Shown: positions 4,651 through 5,224 of the stretch, one piece after another | Position numbering within the stretch: the first letter of the stretch is position 1 | How the letters are laid out: the number at the start of each line of letters is the position of its first letter | NCBI GenBank assembly: GCA_001776475.1 | Contig: MFBQ01000030.1 | Location: 1 to 5,224, forward strand | Source: Candidatus Curtissbacteria bacterium RIFCSPLOWO2_01_FULL_41_18 | GTDB taxonomy: Bacteria > Patescibacteriota > Microgenomatia > Curtissbacterales > GWA2-41-24 | DNA: 5,224 nucleotides | Direction: 5' to 3' | Made by a program: the position numbers and the translations under genes | The notes under the pieces: generated by a model | Told to the model about the DNA's origin: nothing | Seen by the model: the letters and a program-made list of their open reading frames with translations, nothing else | Database searches by the model: none

Positions 4651-5224
4651 GATTTATGCCTACAATAAACCAGATCAATAACATTATCTGTGGGAAGAAA
4701 AATGAATTTACAAATTGGGAATGGACAAGAATGGCCAAAATTGATGAAAATGAGGCGAGCTTTAGATAATTCGTCTTGAGGTTATGAAACGAAAATTGGA
4801 GGATGGAAAATATTAAAAGGGAAAAAAAGGATAAGCCGAAAATACCGGTTGTTGCTGCAACGAGCAGAATACTTGAATCAGTGCCTGAACCTGAATGCCC
4901 TCCTTGAGGATTATCGTATGCAAAATTGCCTTGCTTACTTTGCGCAAATCTATAGGTATTAAATCCGGTACCAAACAAAAAATTATTTTTAAATATAGTC
5001 AGTGCTTTTTGCCAGCTTTCGACTCTTGCTTGCGCCGTTTCATCTAGGGTTGCAGCACCCACAATTCTTTCTCTGATATGGGCACTAACTAATACTGATG
5101 TCAGAAAAAATAAAAGGGTGAGAATGATTAATTTGGGAGCTTTGGCAACACCGATAACGAACATAACCGTGATAAGCGCAAGATAAGAACTTCTGGAATA
5201 TGTAAAAACCAAAGCGAAAAGAAG
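4634..5224 (-). CDS. O-antigen ligase / Wzy polymerase-like protein (5' partial)
   Basis: This is the C-terminal part of a membrane protein of the O-antigen ligase/polymerase family (Wzy_C). The frame stays open to the right edge (visible start LLFALVFTYSR), so the N-terminal half lies outside; the in-frame TTG at 5212 is not taken as the true start. Numbered from the edge, TYSRSSYLAL (8-17) is the usual motif. ARVESWQKAL (66-75) with NNFLFGTGFNTY (80-91) forms the conserved periplasmic loop, followed by HSGSGTDSS (110-118) and TTGIFGL. Three or four further hydrophobic segments complete it. The family joins undecaprenyl-linked glycans to each other, to lipid or to protein. With the overlapping GT-C gene it suggests surface glycan assembly. 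TAA stop at 4634-4636. Confidence 0.85.
   Translation of the reverse strand, partial: LLFALVFTYSRSSYLALITVMFVIGVAKAPKLIILTLLFFLTSVLVSAHIRERIVGAATLDETAQARVESWQKALTIFKNNFLFGTGFNTYRFAQSKQGNFAYDNPQGGHSGSGTDSSILLVAATTGIFGLSFFSLLIFSILQFSFHNLKTNYLKLASFSSILAILVHSQFVNSFFFPQIMLLIWFIVGINHVQNN

Noticed and set aside
4634..5212. Ligase as a complete 192-residue gene starting at TTG 5212
   Set aside because: The frame stays open to the window edge and the visible part is only the C-terminal region of a much larger family, so the gene is truncated by the window.

Overview
The window looks like bacterial chromosome from a lineage with a small, AT-rich genome. A member of the candidate phyla radiation (Patescibacteria, perhaps Microgenomates) is my best guess. 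The reasons are a cytoplasmic-membrane-anchored Ig-like surface protein, Gpi18-like and O-antigen-ligase-like glycan enzymes, a tRNA with no encoded CCA, interspersed palindromic repeats, and possible leaderless starts. This placement is inference from style, since no marker gene is present. TGA ends four of the genes, which argues against the lineages that read TGA as glycine.

Left part (1-2600): two small gene modules are separated by three same-direction copies of a modular, hairpin-rich intergenic repeat (about 11-147, 1630-1756 and 2461-2580). The first module holds a short single-pass membrane ORF (338-544) followed by a HAD-superfamily IIB phosphatase (586-1575) with features of the eukaryote-type phosphomannomutase family. 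The second module is a complete HepT/MntA (HEPN toxin / minimal nucleotidyltransferase) toxin-antitoxin pair on the minus strand (1767-2389), with its own promoter-like -10 box. The third repeat copy is interrupted by a perfect 20-bp GC-rich palindrome that the other two copies lack.

Middle (2600-2800): a tRNA-Thr(CGT) gene has a clear promoter. It is followed within 25 bases by a broken 3' piece of a different tRNA, and a 13-base stretch like half of the GC-rich palindrome lies between them.

Right part (2835-5224): this is cell-envelope territory. A signal-anchored protein with two tandem Ig-like domains (2835-3551) converges, with a 4-base gap, on a minus-strand glycan operon: an O-antigen ligase/Wzy-type polymerase (right-edge partial, 4634-5224) overlapping by 17 bases a Gpi18/PIG-V-like GT-C mannosyltransferase (3556-4650). 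Together they suggest assembly of surface polysaccharide or protein glycosylation on the outer face of the membrane.

I see no clearly new multi-gene system. The most unusual signal is the repeat architecture: directly repeated, structurally conserved hairpin units bounding gene modules, with a palindrome inserted in one copy and a related half-palindrome beside a broken tRNA.
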